Assembly: GCA_963819635.1 (NCBI GenBank)
Contig: CAWFWX010000005.1
Location: 956,904 to 1,020,903 of the forward strand
DNA from: JACVRW01 sp963819635
Lineage (GTDB): Bacteria; Actinomycetota; Thermoleophilia; Solirubrobacterales; Thermoleophilaceae
Direction: 5' to 3'
DNA length: 64,000 nt
The notes below the pieces were generated by a model that did no database searches, was not told the DNA's origin, and was given only the letters and a program-made list of their open reading frames with translations. The first letter of the stretch is position 1. Every line of letters begins with the position of its first letter. Below are positions 45,001 to 54,028 of this stretch, one piece after another. The position numbers and the translations under genes are program-made.

Positions 45001-46006
45001 ATGGCGACCAGAGCCGAAGCCGCGGACCGCGAAGGCAAGCCATCACTGGTCGACATAGCCGAGGAGGCGCTGCGCGGCTGGCTGGCGACGGGCCGGCACC
45101 GCCCGGGTGAGCGGCTGCCGCCGGAGCAGGAGCTCAGCGCCCACCTGGGAATCTCGCGCGGAACGCTGCGGACTGCGCTGCAGCGGCTGGAGGACAGCGG
45201 CGAGATCGTGCGCCGTCAGGGAAGCGGAACGTACGTCGGCCGAGCCTCGTCGACGGCGCTGGAAGAGGGACTGGAGAAGCTCGTCTCCTACCGCGAGCTG
45301 GCCCGCCGCCGCGGCGTGACGCTGGAGCTGGGCTCCCTCGAAATCGAGGAGCGCAGGGTCGGCCCGGAGGTCGGCGAGCTCTTCGGAGTCGACCCAGACA
45401 CCAAAGCCCCCCACTTCACCCGCGTCCTGATCCTGGACGGCGACGCCGGCGCCTGGATGCGCGACATCGTGCACCCCGACATCGAGCTGCCCTCGATGCC
45501 GCGCCTACGCCAGATGCTGGAGAAGGGCGACATGGTGCTGGACGTCCTGCTGCAGCAAGAGGTCCCCGTCGCCTACACCCGCCTGCACATCACAGCCCGG
45601 CTGCTCACGAAGCGCGACCGAATCGGAAAGGCCCTGTGCCGTAGACGACAACGTGGCCGCAATGGAAATCGACCACGTGACCTGCACAGCCGAAGGCGCC
45701 CCCGTGGAGCACAGCACCGACATCTTCCTGCCCCGAAGCCTGGACCTGCACGTGATGCGCTGGCTGGAAGACATGCCGCCGGTGCCGGCGATAGGCCGCG
45801 CGGACAAGGACCTGAGGCCCAGTTGCAAAGGACAGTCGGTTTGTCGGGCAGTGCGACAGCGCGGTGACGGCCCAACCACGCTCACACTTCGATCCGAGCC
45901 GCAGTCTCATCGCGTCGGACTGAAAACCTACTTACCCGAACTGAGCGCGCCAGCGCCGTCCGCCGTTAACCTGAGCGCCCACCGGGTGACTCCTCACACG
46001 ATGTGA
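45001..46006 (+). CDS. GntR-family transcriptional regulator with UTRA-like effector domain, frameshifted
   Basis: Starts at ATG 45001, 12 bases after fhs. N-terminal winged helix: RPGERLPPEQELSAHLGIS and RGTLRTALQRLEDSGEIVRR. The C-terminal domain is UTRA-like (YRELARRRGVTLELGSLEIE; HSTDIFLPRSLDLHVMRWLE). A one-base insertion near 45,636 (CTGTGCCG for CTGGCCG) breaks it. The repaired frame runs to 46,006, but the domain seems to finish near 45,790, so another break may hide the real stop. It is the natural candidate regulator for the methylamine cluster. Confidence 0.75.
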
Positions 46007-46015
46007 CAACGCACC

Positions 46016-47364
46016 ATGCGAGATGCATTTCCAGAGTGGTATCGGCCAGATCCCGATGATCTTCGATCTCTCTGGGAGCGGGCCTTCATCGTCCTGGACG
46101 CGAACGTACTACTGGGCCTGTACCGCTACCCCGCCCGATGTGTTCTCGGATGTCGTTCGTGTGCTTGAGCACCTTCGCGATCAGCTGTGGATTCCGCACC
46201 AGGTGGGGCTGGAATTTCATCGCAACCGGGAGGACCGACTGCCCGAGCAGCGCCTAGTCCTCCAAAGGCTGACGCGCGACCTCGATGACCTCATTGCATC
46301 CGCCGAGCGGTTGAACATCCCGGACTACCACCCGGTCCTCGACCTCCGAGAGACCGACACCCGCCGCGCTGGCATCCGAACGGCAATCGAGCGCGTCGCG
46401 GACTTCGTTCGGGAAGCCGCAGACGCTACGCCGGCTACCGACCCAACAGGTACGGGGGCCGAAGATCCTGTTCTTGCGGCTGTGACACAGCTGTACGGGG
46501 GTCGTGTGGGCTTGCCGATGTCGGCGAGCGAGTCCAGCGCTGCTGAAAGTGAGGCGCTCGAGCGCTACGGCGATCCGTGCCCCCCGGATACAAAGATGCG
46601 CAAAGAAGCTCCGAGAAAGTACAACGACTACTTCATATGGCAACAGCTATTAGCCCACGCGGGCCGGAGTGAGCCGCGTAGACCATGCATCTTCGTTACG
46701 AACGATCGAAAAGAGGACTGGTGGCGCCGGCGTCGGGAGTCGCTCTTGGTCCCCGGACTGAACTAATCCGTGAGTACTTCGACGCCACAGGCGAGGCGTT
46801 CTGGATGTATACGCCTGAAGTGTTCCTAGAGCATGCGCAGCGCTTCAGATTCGAGGATCTGGCAACAACGACCATCGACGCGGTCCGCACGGCATCGGAA
46901 ACCTCAACCGTGGCACGCGTTCTCCGCAGTCAGCGCATGCTTCTTCCAGACGTAGAGGCGCGCTTATCGGCGCTGGATCGCCTCTATGAGGACGTTGCGG
47001 CCAAGCGCCTACGGGTTGCCGGCGATCTCCGCAGCGCGATTGCTGAGCTTGGCGGCCAGTTCCAGTCTTCGCTTGTGGGAATGCCGTTGTTCTTTGGACT
47101 CGTGAACGAGACCTACGGTCCAATTCGCGTGGTGCCCGACAACACTCGGCGTTTGCGCGATCGACCAATTGACAGAGTGATCGGCGGCGACTCGCGCGAG
47201 AAGTTCGTCAATCGCGCTCACGCCGGTTGGCTCGCCCAGGCTCTCTACCGCATTCGCCTTGAGGGGTTTGGCCCGGACGAGCTGCTCACGGGCCTATTTG
47301 GCCCCGATCCCCCCCAGCGTCGGCACCTCCGTTGCTCCGACAAGCCCACGAGGCATCAGAGCGT
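46016..47364 (+). CDS. PIN-like domain protein (PIN_8/DUF4935 type), frameshifted
   Basis: Starts at ATG 46016 (MRDAFPEWYRPDPDDL) and runs about 440 residues. The nuclease-like N-terminus is FIVLDANVLLGLYRYP with the first catalytic Asp; WIPHQVGLEFHRNR and FVTNDRKEDWW (later Asp) follow, then ALGPRTELIREYFDATGEAF and a helical C-terminus. Breaks near 46,125, 46,730 and 47,310 are explained by one- or two-base insertions. PIN-like nucleases cut RNA; this long type is of unknown role but is often in accessory regions. It ends overlapping the convergent gene. Confidence 0.65.
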
Positions 47365-48053
47365 GATGCTGCTGTCCGGGGCGCTGACTGAAGACGTCGC
47401 CCTACCGCTTGCGGGTCGGCACTCCCCCACCGACCAGCACCAGGCAGGTTGGAGCTGCTGCCGCTCATACCGGAAGCGGCGGGGCTCTCGGCTGGATCCT
47501 GAAGGTGTGGATACGGTCGAGTACTCCACGAGGGCGGCAGGGCAACTGGACTGCGTTCCAGGGCTTTCCTCGGGTCCGGGCGCTCGACCAGCAGGCGCGC
47601 GAACTCGTAGATGCGCAGGGCCCGGGGGATCGTTGGGCAAGGCACCCAGCAGCGCCGTGAACTCCTCGGCATCTAGTGGGATGCCGAGGTCGCTGAGCGG
47701 TAGCTCCTGGAGAAGGTACGGCTCCGTGTCCGCCTCCGAGAGATTTCCGCGATAGAGCGGACCAGCTCCCACCGCGCATCGCGCGGAGAGGTCTCAAAGA
47801 CGAATCGAAGCGATCCGTCTAGGTCCCGGAGCACGAAGAATGCGTTGTGGGCCTCGCCGCAAAGGTTCGTCAGCGGGTGCGCGTCCACCCCGGCGTAGCC
47901 CATGGCGCCGCCGTCCTCGTAGTACTCGTCTTGTTCGTCTGGGGCGAACGACTGGTACTCGTTCAGTCGCCGCACAACTTCGTCGACATCATGTCGACTG
48001 GGGTCGATGCGATCGAGGAGAGGGCCGACGGCGTGGGACTGCTCGCTAGTCAT
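47356..48053 (-). CDS. Protein of unknown function coupled to the C5-methyltransferase (frameshifted)
   Basis: ATG 48053 overlaps the stop of the methyltransferase gene. The first part (about 105 residues) is acidic, with VDEVVRRLNEYQSFAPDEQD, then LCGEAHNAFFVLRDLDGSLR; after a break near 47,760 it continues NLSEADTEPYLLQELPLSDL and, after another near 47,630, LRIYEFARLLVERPDPRKAL. The end is uncertain within about 100 bases. It is not a family I recognise. Coupling to the methyltransferase suggests a partner of that enzyme. Confidence 0.45.
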
Positions 48054-49093
48054 GCGGCCGTTTCGGCGCCGATAGCCCGACGAACCGCACGGGCAACCGC
48101 CCGTGATAGGGCTGGGGGGACGGCATTTCCGATCTGCCGGTACTGCGCGCCGATCGGACCTCGGAAGCGGAAGGTTCGCGGGAAGGACTGCAGGGCCGCT
48201 GCCTCCTCTACCGTGAGCCGTCGCAACCGTGGAGGTGCCTGATCGAACGGGGGGCCGCCTTCGGCTGAGATGGCGGTGGTATTCGACAACCCAGGGATCT
48301 GCCGCGTGGTCGAACTCAAGTTGGTCGATGATCGGCGTCGCGTTCCCGCCCATCGATGCCGGAAGCGTTCGGGCGGGACGATCGAGGTCGAGCGGGCGGC
48401 CACTCCCGTTGAAGAGCAACGCACCTTGAAATGCTGAGGGCCTCATTACCGGAACCTTGGCGGGGACGACGCGAGCAGTGCACAAGGTGTCGTTCCCTCG
48501 CGCGCCGTGTCGAGGCAGCCGCGCGAGAGCCTGCCGCACTGTCTTGGGGCGGCTCACCGTGGTCCTCCGGGGGGCGATCCGGCTACCGTTGCGCAGGCCG
48601 ACAAGGAACATGCGTCGCCTCGATTGGGCGACGCCAAACTGCGAGGCGTCCAGTACCAGTATCTCGGTCCGATAGCCGAGTTCTTGACGCGAACGCTCAA
48701 GGAGCCGGTCCCGCACGTCCTTCCAACGCGGACTCTCCGCGAGGTGCGCAACGTTCTCCATGACGAATGCCGGCTGGGCGCTTGGCGGCCACGACGTCCA
48801 TGAAATGGTGGACATGCTCGCTTCGCGAGTCTGCCGGGTCCATCCGCCCGATCCGTGACCAGCCTTGACACGGCGGGCCGCCGATCACGACGTCGACCGA
48901 GCCAGGCGGCAGGCGCACGCCCAGTAGATCCCCCTCAACGATGTGATCGCCGAGGTTCGCGCGGTAGGTGTCGCACGCGTGCGTGGTCGGCCTCATTGGC
49001 CCAGACGACCTCGAAGCCAGCGTCAACGAACCCTAGGTCTAGCCCCCCCGCACCGGAGTAGAGGGACAGGACCGTCGGGCGTGCACGTCTCAC
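48050..49093 (-). CDS. DNA cytosine-5 methyltransferase (frameshifted)
   Basis: About 345 residues from GTG 49093. All core C5-MTase motifs can be found across frames: motif I VLSLYSGAGGLDLGF, motif IV IGGPPCQGWS with catalytic Cys, motif VI FVMENV, motif VIII VAQSRRRMFLVG, and motifs IX-X LRRLTVEEAAALQSFP and YRQIGNAVPP. Breaks near 48,960, 48,790 and 48,260 fit small insertions. The target recognition region lies around 48,300-48,550. Together with the Vsr-type gene 2.5 kb away it suggests a Dcm-like or type II restriction-modification setting. Confidence 0.85.
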
Positions 49094-49183
49094 ACGGTCG
49101 CATTATCCACGACCGCTCGGATGCACCGAGGCAGGCATCCGCGATAAGCGCATCCTAACGGCGCGTCCTGACATGATCGGCGC

Positions 49184-50264
49184 GTGGCGCTCTCGTCAGC
49201 GATCGAGCAGGTCGCGTTAGGCGAGCTACAGCCTGACTCCCACAACCCACGATTGCCACTCGATGTCAAGGACCAGCTCAGCGGCGACGACCTCCTGGTC
49301 GAGATCGCAGACAGCTTCGATGCACTCGTCGCTCGCCGACTCGATTGCCGGCATGGCTACTTCGGCAGCGAGCCTCTCATCGTGCTGCGAGAAGGTGATG
49401 CTTGGACGGTTCTCGAGGGCAATCGCCGGCTAGCTGCGCTGCTCGGACTTGCCCGCGCCGATCTGCGAGAGCGCTTCGCCGATCGGGACAAGTGGGATCA
49501 GCTCGAGCTGACGACCCCGATCACACTGGAGACTCCCGTTCCGGTTATCACCGCGGATGCGCGCGAGGACGCGGACGCGGTCATTGGGTTCCGGCATATC
49601 GGCCAAGTGCTCGAGTGGAAGCCGCTGCAACGCGCTCAGTTCATCGCCTACCTGGTAGATGAACGCGGCCAGTCGTTCGCCGAGGTCTCGGACACGGTGG
49701 GGGAAGAGGAGACGGTGCGGATGCGCTATCGCAATCAGAGCATCCTGCGCCGCGCCGCCGAACTCGGACGGCCGGATGTCCTCGAACTCGGCCAAGAGAG
49801 CTTCGGGACCTATACCGCAGCCCTGAATCGAGCAGGGCTGAGGGAGTTTGTTGGTGCGCCCTGCCATCGGCGATGTCGTCGAGCGCTCAGAGCAACTCGC
49901 TGACGAGCGAGCTACCCGGAGCTCGTCGAGCTGTTTGGGTGGCTGTACGGCATCGAGGGCGGTCACAAGGTCATAGGAGAGTCGCGCGAGCTGACTCGGC
50001 TCGCCACGGTGGCGCAGCACACCAGAGCCCTCGCTGAGCTGCGTCGTAGCCGAGACCTCGATGCGGCGTACGCCATGACGGAGTCGCCGAAGTCCGACCG
50101 CGACTACATTCGGCAGTTGGCGGTCGCAGCGGGCCATCTTCGCGCTGTCGTCGAGGCGGCTGACGCCGTAGTCCACGAGTCGCGCACGAGGACGTCTGGT
50201 CGACGAGATGCGCGGCCTCCTTGATGAGCTTCAGGCCGCCCTCGACGATGTCACCGCCGACTGA
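49184..50264 (+). CDS. ParB/Srx-like domain protein (frameshifted)
   Basis: About 355 residues from GTG 49184, divergent from the methyltransferase with 90 bases between them. N-terminal ParB-like fold: ALGELQPDSHNPRLP, SFDALVARR, SEPLIVLREGD, and the phosphate-binding motif LEGNRRLAALLGLARA. The middle and C-terminal parts are helical (RAQFIAYLVDERGQSFAEVS; LFGWLYGIEGGHKVIGESRE). Breaks near 49,862, 49,905 and 50,195. ParB-like domains bind CTP or act on DNA; many are in defence or phage regions. It is not a chromosomal partition ParB. Confidence 0.65.
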
Positions 50265-50283
50265 AGAGGCGGAGCAGTAGCTG

Positions 50284-51356
50284 ATGAAGCTGCCAATGCC
50301 TCTGGGTGACGACATCAGCGCGCTCACCGACTGGGTTGAGCTTCGGGTTAGCGCCATCGATACTGCGGGAATGCCGCTGAGCAAGCTCGATCGCTTGCTG
50401 AAGGCGGAGGGGAGCGAGCTAGCCGACGAGGAGCTCGACCTCCTGAGTCGGACGACGAGGCTAGAGGTTGTCCTGGCTGCGGCAGACGCGGCGGCCGCTG
50501 AGGCCGACGTACGGGTCGAACTCATCCGGCAGGAAGTGCTCGAGCGCGCCGCGGTTGGCGCTCGGGTCTATCCCTTTACCGTCGAGGGCGAGCGGGTTCA
50601 GCCACGCGATGTATGTGGATCGGACGTCTATCGGCTGCTGCTCGTTCTTAGTAGCGCGCACCTCCCGTATAGGAGCGAGCGTCGGGCACATGAGGTCGAG
50701 GAAGCGTTCGACTACATCGCGATGGCCGCGCTGAAGCGCTTCCTCGGTCGAACGCGACGGGCTGCGCTTCGCACGGACGGCCCGACAAGATGACGCCGAG
50801 ACAGACGCAGCGGCTCCCGATCCCCGGCGCCGACCGACCGGGTTCGCGGAAGCGATCGAGTGGCTACGCGAACGGCTCAAGGCGGGCCAAGGTGTGCGCA
50901 GCCCCGGAGCCGAGCCGGATATCCAAACGCATTGGGAGGACGAGGGGGCGGACGACCAGCCGCCGCTTGGCCGTGCCCCACTATCGAGCTACAACGATGC
51001 CGGGGTCGACGTCGTCGTGTGGTGGCGATTTGCTGATGGGCGCCGTGGGTTTCCGGTGCTCCTCGCGCAGTGCACGGTACAGCTGTCGTGGGAGTCCAAG
51101 GTCCATGACATCGACATCGATCTCTGGCGAGCGTGGATTGATTTCGACACCGTGCCTCCACAGCGAGCGCTGCGTGATCCCGTTTGCGGACCGACGTGAT
51201 CATCCGCAGTGGCCCGACCGCACGTTGAAGGCGGGAGTCATCCTGGATCGCGTGCGCCTCCTCGAGCTGCTCGACGAACTCGAATGCGACGAACTCGCCG
51301 CTCTGATCGACGATCGGTCGCGGGGCTGGACGCGGACCGAGCTACTCGCCGCGTAG
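50284..51356 (+). CDS. Unknown protein with a possible PD-(D/E)XK nuclease core (frameshifted)
   Basis: About 355 residues from ATG 50284, 19 bases after the ParB-like gene. The first half is helical (DWVELRVSAIDTAGMPLSKL; EEAFDYIAMAALKRFLG). The second half has YNDAGVDVVVWWRFADGRRG then VLLAQCTVQLSWESK, which follows a GxD...(E/Q)xCx...K pattern like PD-(D/E)XK nucleases, and the last part reads LLELLDELECDELAALIDDR. One-base insertions near 50,760 and 51,193 fit both breaks. If a nuclease, it would be the restriction partner of the cytosine methyltransferase; this is inference from motif spacing and position. Confidence 0.45.
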
Positions 51357-51810
51357 CTCGGCGCCCTCTGACGAGGGGCGGCGCAGAATACCCACGACCC
51401 GATCGACCATCCGCCTCGACTGGCTCGTGCTCCCAGAGCCGAAGCACCGTCCAGCCCGCGTCGGTAAGTGCCGCGGTATTGCGACGGTCACGCTCGACGT
51501 TGGCTGCAAGCTTTAGACGCCACCAGTCGGCGTTCGTTCGCGGCGAGGTCCCGTGGTCGGGACAGGAATGCCAGAAGCACCCGTCCAGAAAAACCGCTAG
51601 ACGCGCAGCTGTGAAGACCACATCCACGCGGCACCGGAGGCCGCACACGGGCGAGTAGTTCTTCCGAAACCGGAGTCCCCGGCGATGAAGTGCGCTGCGC
51701 AGCTCTCGCTCGGGTGAAGTCTCGTGGCGCGCATTGCCCTGCATGACGCAACGAGCTGCGGCTGAGGATGCGGGCGGCGCAACCGGCACGAGGCGAGTAG
51801 GCATCAGCAC
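51342..51810 (-). CDS. vsr: Very-short-patch-repair-type (Vsr) endonuclease, frameshifted at its end
   Basis: About 155 residues. Vsr landmarks: RHETSPERELRSALHRRGLR, VDVVFTAARLAVFLDGCFWH, the zinc-type CFWHSCPDHG, ADWWRLKLAANVERDRRNTA and GWTVLRLWEHEPVEA. Vsr nicks at T:G mismatches made by deamination of 5-methylcytosine, so it fits with the cytosine methyltransferase nearby. A one-base insertion near 51,410 hides the last 25 codons; repair gives VDRVVGILRRPSSEG and stop 51,342. Convergent overlap with the preceding gene. Confidence 0.82.
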
Positions 51811-51839
51811 CGATCATCACACGAAGGGAGGGCTCGGTT

Positions 51840-51897
51840 GGATTTCCTTGAAGTTCCTATACGAGCTTGCCGCGAAAATGGCAGGAACTTCAAATCC
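51840..51897. repeat. Inverted repeat at the boundary of the two DNA types
   Basis: Left arm 51,840-51,858 (GGATTTCCTTGAAGTTCCT) and right arm 51,883-51,897 (AGGAACTTCAAATCC) pair with a four-base bulge; 24 bases lie between. GAAGTTCCTATAC (51,850-51,862) is identical to one 13-base arm of the yeast Flp target. It separates the last actinobacterial-like gene (vsr) from the first rhizobial-like gene. It could be a terminator, a recombination site or a repeat that misled assembly. Confidence 0.6.
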
Positions 51898-51939
51898 ACC
51901 ACACTAGGGTCGTGCCTCCCTCGGCCGATCTTTCAGCTC

Positions 51940-53145
51940 ATGCCGGCATCCCGCGATTTCATCTTCGGCCCCTGGCGCGCCGTGCTCGTGCTCGGCGTGA
52001 CGCAGATCATTGCCTGGGGCGCCGTGTTCTACCCGCCGGTGCTGACCGTGCCGCTCATCGCCACCGAGCGCGGCTGGTCGCTGACCTTCGCGATGGGTGG
52101 GTTTTCGTTGGCGCTCCTGGTCGCCGGCTTGGTCTCGCCGCGCGCCGGCGCGCTGATCGATCGCTATGGCGGACATCGCGTGATGCCGGTCGGCTCGCTG
52201 CTCGCGGCGCTCGGGCTCGTCGGGCTCGTCTATGCCGAGCATTGGATCGCGTATCTCGGCGTCTGGATGCTGCTCGGCGTCGCGATCGCTGGCTCGCTCT
52301 ACGATCCGGCCTTCGCCACCCTCGGCCGTATCTTCGGCATGACCGCGCGCCAGCCGATCACGGTGCTGACGCTGGCAGGCGGCTTTGCCTCGACGGTGAG
52401 TTGGCCGACGACGCTCATTCTCATCGAAGCCATCGGCTGGCGCGGCACGTATCTGGTCTTCGCGGCCGTGCTCGCGCTTGTCGCCGCGCCGCTGCATGCC
52501 TTCGCCTTGCCGCGCCAACGCGCCGACCCGGATGCCGTGCCCGAAGGTCTTCTGCAATCGCCGCCCCGGCCGGTGCTGCCGCCGAGCGGATGGCCTTTCA
52601 TCATCGTCGCGGCGGCGTTTGCGGCCTATGCCTTCGTGCCGTCCGGCCTCTCGGCGCATCTGCTGGCGATCTTCGGCCGCGCCGGAATCGATGCGGCGAC
52701 GGTGGTGACGATCGGTGCGCTGTTCGGGCCCGCGCAGGTATTCGCGCGGATCTGCGAGCTCGCATTCGGGCGCGGCATCCATCCGCTGATGGTGGCGCGC
52801 TTCGCGGTTGCGATGCTGCTCGCGGGGTTCGGGCTCGTTTTTCTGCTCGGCCTCTCGGCGGCCGTGGCCGCCGTCTTCATGGTGATGTTCGGCATGGCGA
52901 ACGGGCTCATCACCATTGCGCGCGGAGCGGTGCCGCTCGCATTGTTCGGCGCGGCCGGCTACGGCGCGCTCATCGGGCGCATCGCGATGCCGTTCCTGGT
53001 GATGCAGGCGATCGCGCCGCTGGTGCTCGCCTTCGTGGCGGAACGCGTCTCGGATACGGCGGTGCTGATGGTGGCGGCGCTTGCGCTGGTCGCGTTGGCG
53101 TGTTTCGTCGTGCTGCGGGTGCCGCGGCCTAAGTCCGACCCTTAA
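51940..53145 (+). CDS. Major facilitator superfamily transporter
   Basis: 401 residues from ATG 51940 with about 12 membrane segments. Begins in FGPWRAVLVLGVTQIIAWGA; the MFS loop motif appears as GALIDRYGGHRVMPVGSLLA. The central loop (PRQRADPDAVPEGLLQSPPR) separates two halves. It resembles the alphaproteobacterial MFS branch with short N-terminus; substrate unknown. It opens the rhizobial-like part of the window. A dispersed palindrome follows its stop. Confidence 0.8.
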   Translation: MPASRDFIFGPWRAVLVLGVTQIIAWGAVFYPPVLTVPLIATERGWSLTFAMGGFSLALLVAGLVSPRAGALIDRYGGHRVMPVGSLLAALGLVGLVYAEHWIAYLGVWMLLGVAIAGSLYDPAFATLGRIFGMTARQPITVLTLAGGFASTVSWPTTLILIEAIGWRGTYLVFAAVLALVAAPLHAFALPRQRADPDAVPEGLLQSPPRPVLPPSGWPFIIVAAAFAAYAFVPSGLSAHLLAIFGRAGIDAATVVTIGALFGPAQVFARICELAFGRGIHPLMVARFAVAMLLAGFGLVFLLGLSAAVAAVFMVMFGMANGLITIARGAVPLALFGAAGYGALIGRIAMPFLVMQAIAPLVLAFVAERVSDTAVLMVAALALVALACFVVLRVPRPKSDP

Positions 53146-53154
53146 TGATAAGTC

Positions 53155-53197
53155 GCATGATCTTGTCCGAAAAGTCCGCAACTTTTCGGGATCATGC
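53155..53197. repeat. Rhizobial-type intergenic palindrome (GCATGATC...GATCATGC)
   Basis: Arms GCATGATC and GATCATGC enclose CCGAAAAGT / ACTTTTCGG, giving a long hairpin between MFS and cheZ. It has the look of the dispersed palindromes of Bradyrhizobium-like genomes. A second relative lies at 56,254-56,306. It may serve as bidirectional terminator for the convergent genes. Confidence 0.7.
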
Positions 53198-53198
53198 T

Positions 53199-53945
53199 TT
53201 AGCGCGTCGCGAACATCGCGTCGATGTCGCTCTGCGAGACGTGGCCGCGGTCGCCGTCGAGCTTCGGGCCGTTCACCAGCTTGGCGTTGCTGTCGCGCTT
53301 GGTGTTCGCGGCCGCGGCGTAGTCCTTGAACGCCTCGATGCCGCCCCAGATCTCCATCATGCGCGCGATATGGTCTTCGACGAACGTGAGCGTCGCCAGC
53401 ACCTTGGTGATGCGCTGGCCGCTGAGATCCTGGAAGTTGCACGCCTCGAAGATGTGGATCACGTGATCCTGGATGTCTTGCGCGAGCGCCTGCTCTTGCC
53501 CCTGCTTGAGGCTCGCGGAGAGCGTGTTGGCCGCTTCCTCGATGTCCTCGGCGGCGGCGAGGATCTGCTGGGTCGCGCGTTCCGCACAGTCGACGACCGC
53601 GTCGAGCTCGCGCGTCGCGCGCGCTTCGCCGACGCCGTCGAAGGCCGCGATCCGCAGAGCGACGCGATTTCGCGCCTTGGTGCGGCTGATGGCACGATGG
53701 ATGGCATCGGTCTCGTCCTTGAGTTGGCGTAGCCCCGCGACGGCCCGTTCGGGATCGATGTCCGCGCTGTCGGCCGGGCGCCGTTCGATCAGCGTGCGCA
53801 GCGCCTTGAGCTCGGCGAGGATCTCGGCCTGCTGCCCAGGTGCTGGCGCTGGCGCCGACGCTGGCCGCTCGGCGGCGGCGTCCGGCAGCGGCGCAGCCGT
53901 CGAACCCATCTGCTCGATCCGAAAGACCTTACGCTGCACCGGCAT
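53199..53945 (-). CDS. cheZ: Protein phosphatase CheZ (alphaproteobacterial type)
   Basis: 248 residues from ATG 53945 (MPVQRKVFRIEQMGS). Long helical hairpin protein: RQLKDETDAIHRAISRTKAR, then ILAAAEDIEEAANTLSASLK, and the active-site helix HIFEACNFQDLSGQRITKVL with the catalytic Gln. The C-terminal SDIDAMFATR is the usual CheY-binding tail. CheZ removes phosphate from CheY-P. No other chemotaxis gene is nearby, as is common for rhizobial cheZ. The start could be upstream, but homology begins at this ATG. Confidence 0.88.
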   Translation of the reverse strand: MPVQRKVFRIEQMGSTAAPLPDAAAERPASAPAPAPGQQAEILAELKALRTLIERRPADSADIDPERAVAGLRQLKDETDAIHRAISRTKARNRVALRIAAFDGVGEARATRELDAVVDCAERATQQILAAAEDIEEAANTLSASLKQGQEQALAQDIQDHVIHIFEACNFQDLSGQRITKVLATLTFVEDHIARMMEIWGGIEAFKDYAAAANTKRDSNAKLVNGPKLDGDRGHVSQSDIDAMFATR

Positions 53946-54028
53946 GGGCGCCCCTTTCGGGTCTGTTGTAGGGCGGACGCGCTTAACGCTGCGTTCATGG
54001 CGGGAGGGCTCAGACAAGTAACTTATGG

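Noticed and set aside
45880..46015. A separate small gene between gntR and the PIN-like gene
   Set aside because: The only open frame is the continuation of the repaired gntR frame and it has no start or family features of its own.
49184..50264. Chromosome-partition ParB
   Set aside because: There is no ParA or parS-like site, the sequence lacks the canonical central HTH, and the neighbours are methyltransferase and Vsr genes.
51850..51862. A vector-derived Flp target site
   Set aside because: Only one 13-base arm is exact, the spacer is 20 bases and the outer pairing continues into native-looking sequence; no marker or vector DNA is adjacent.
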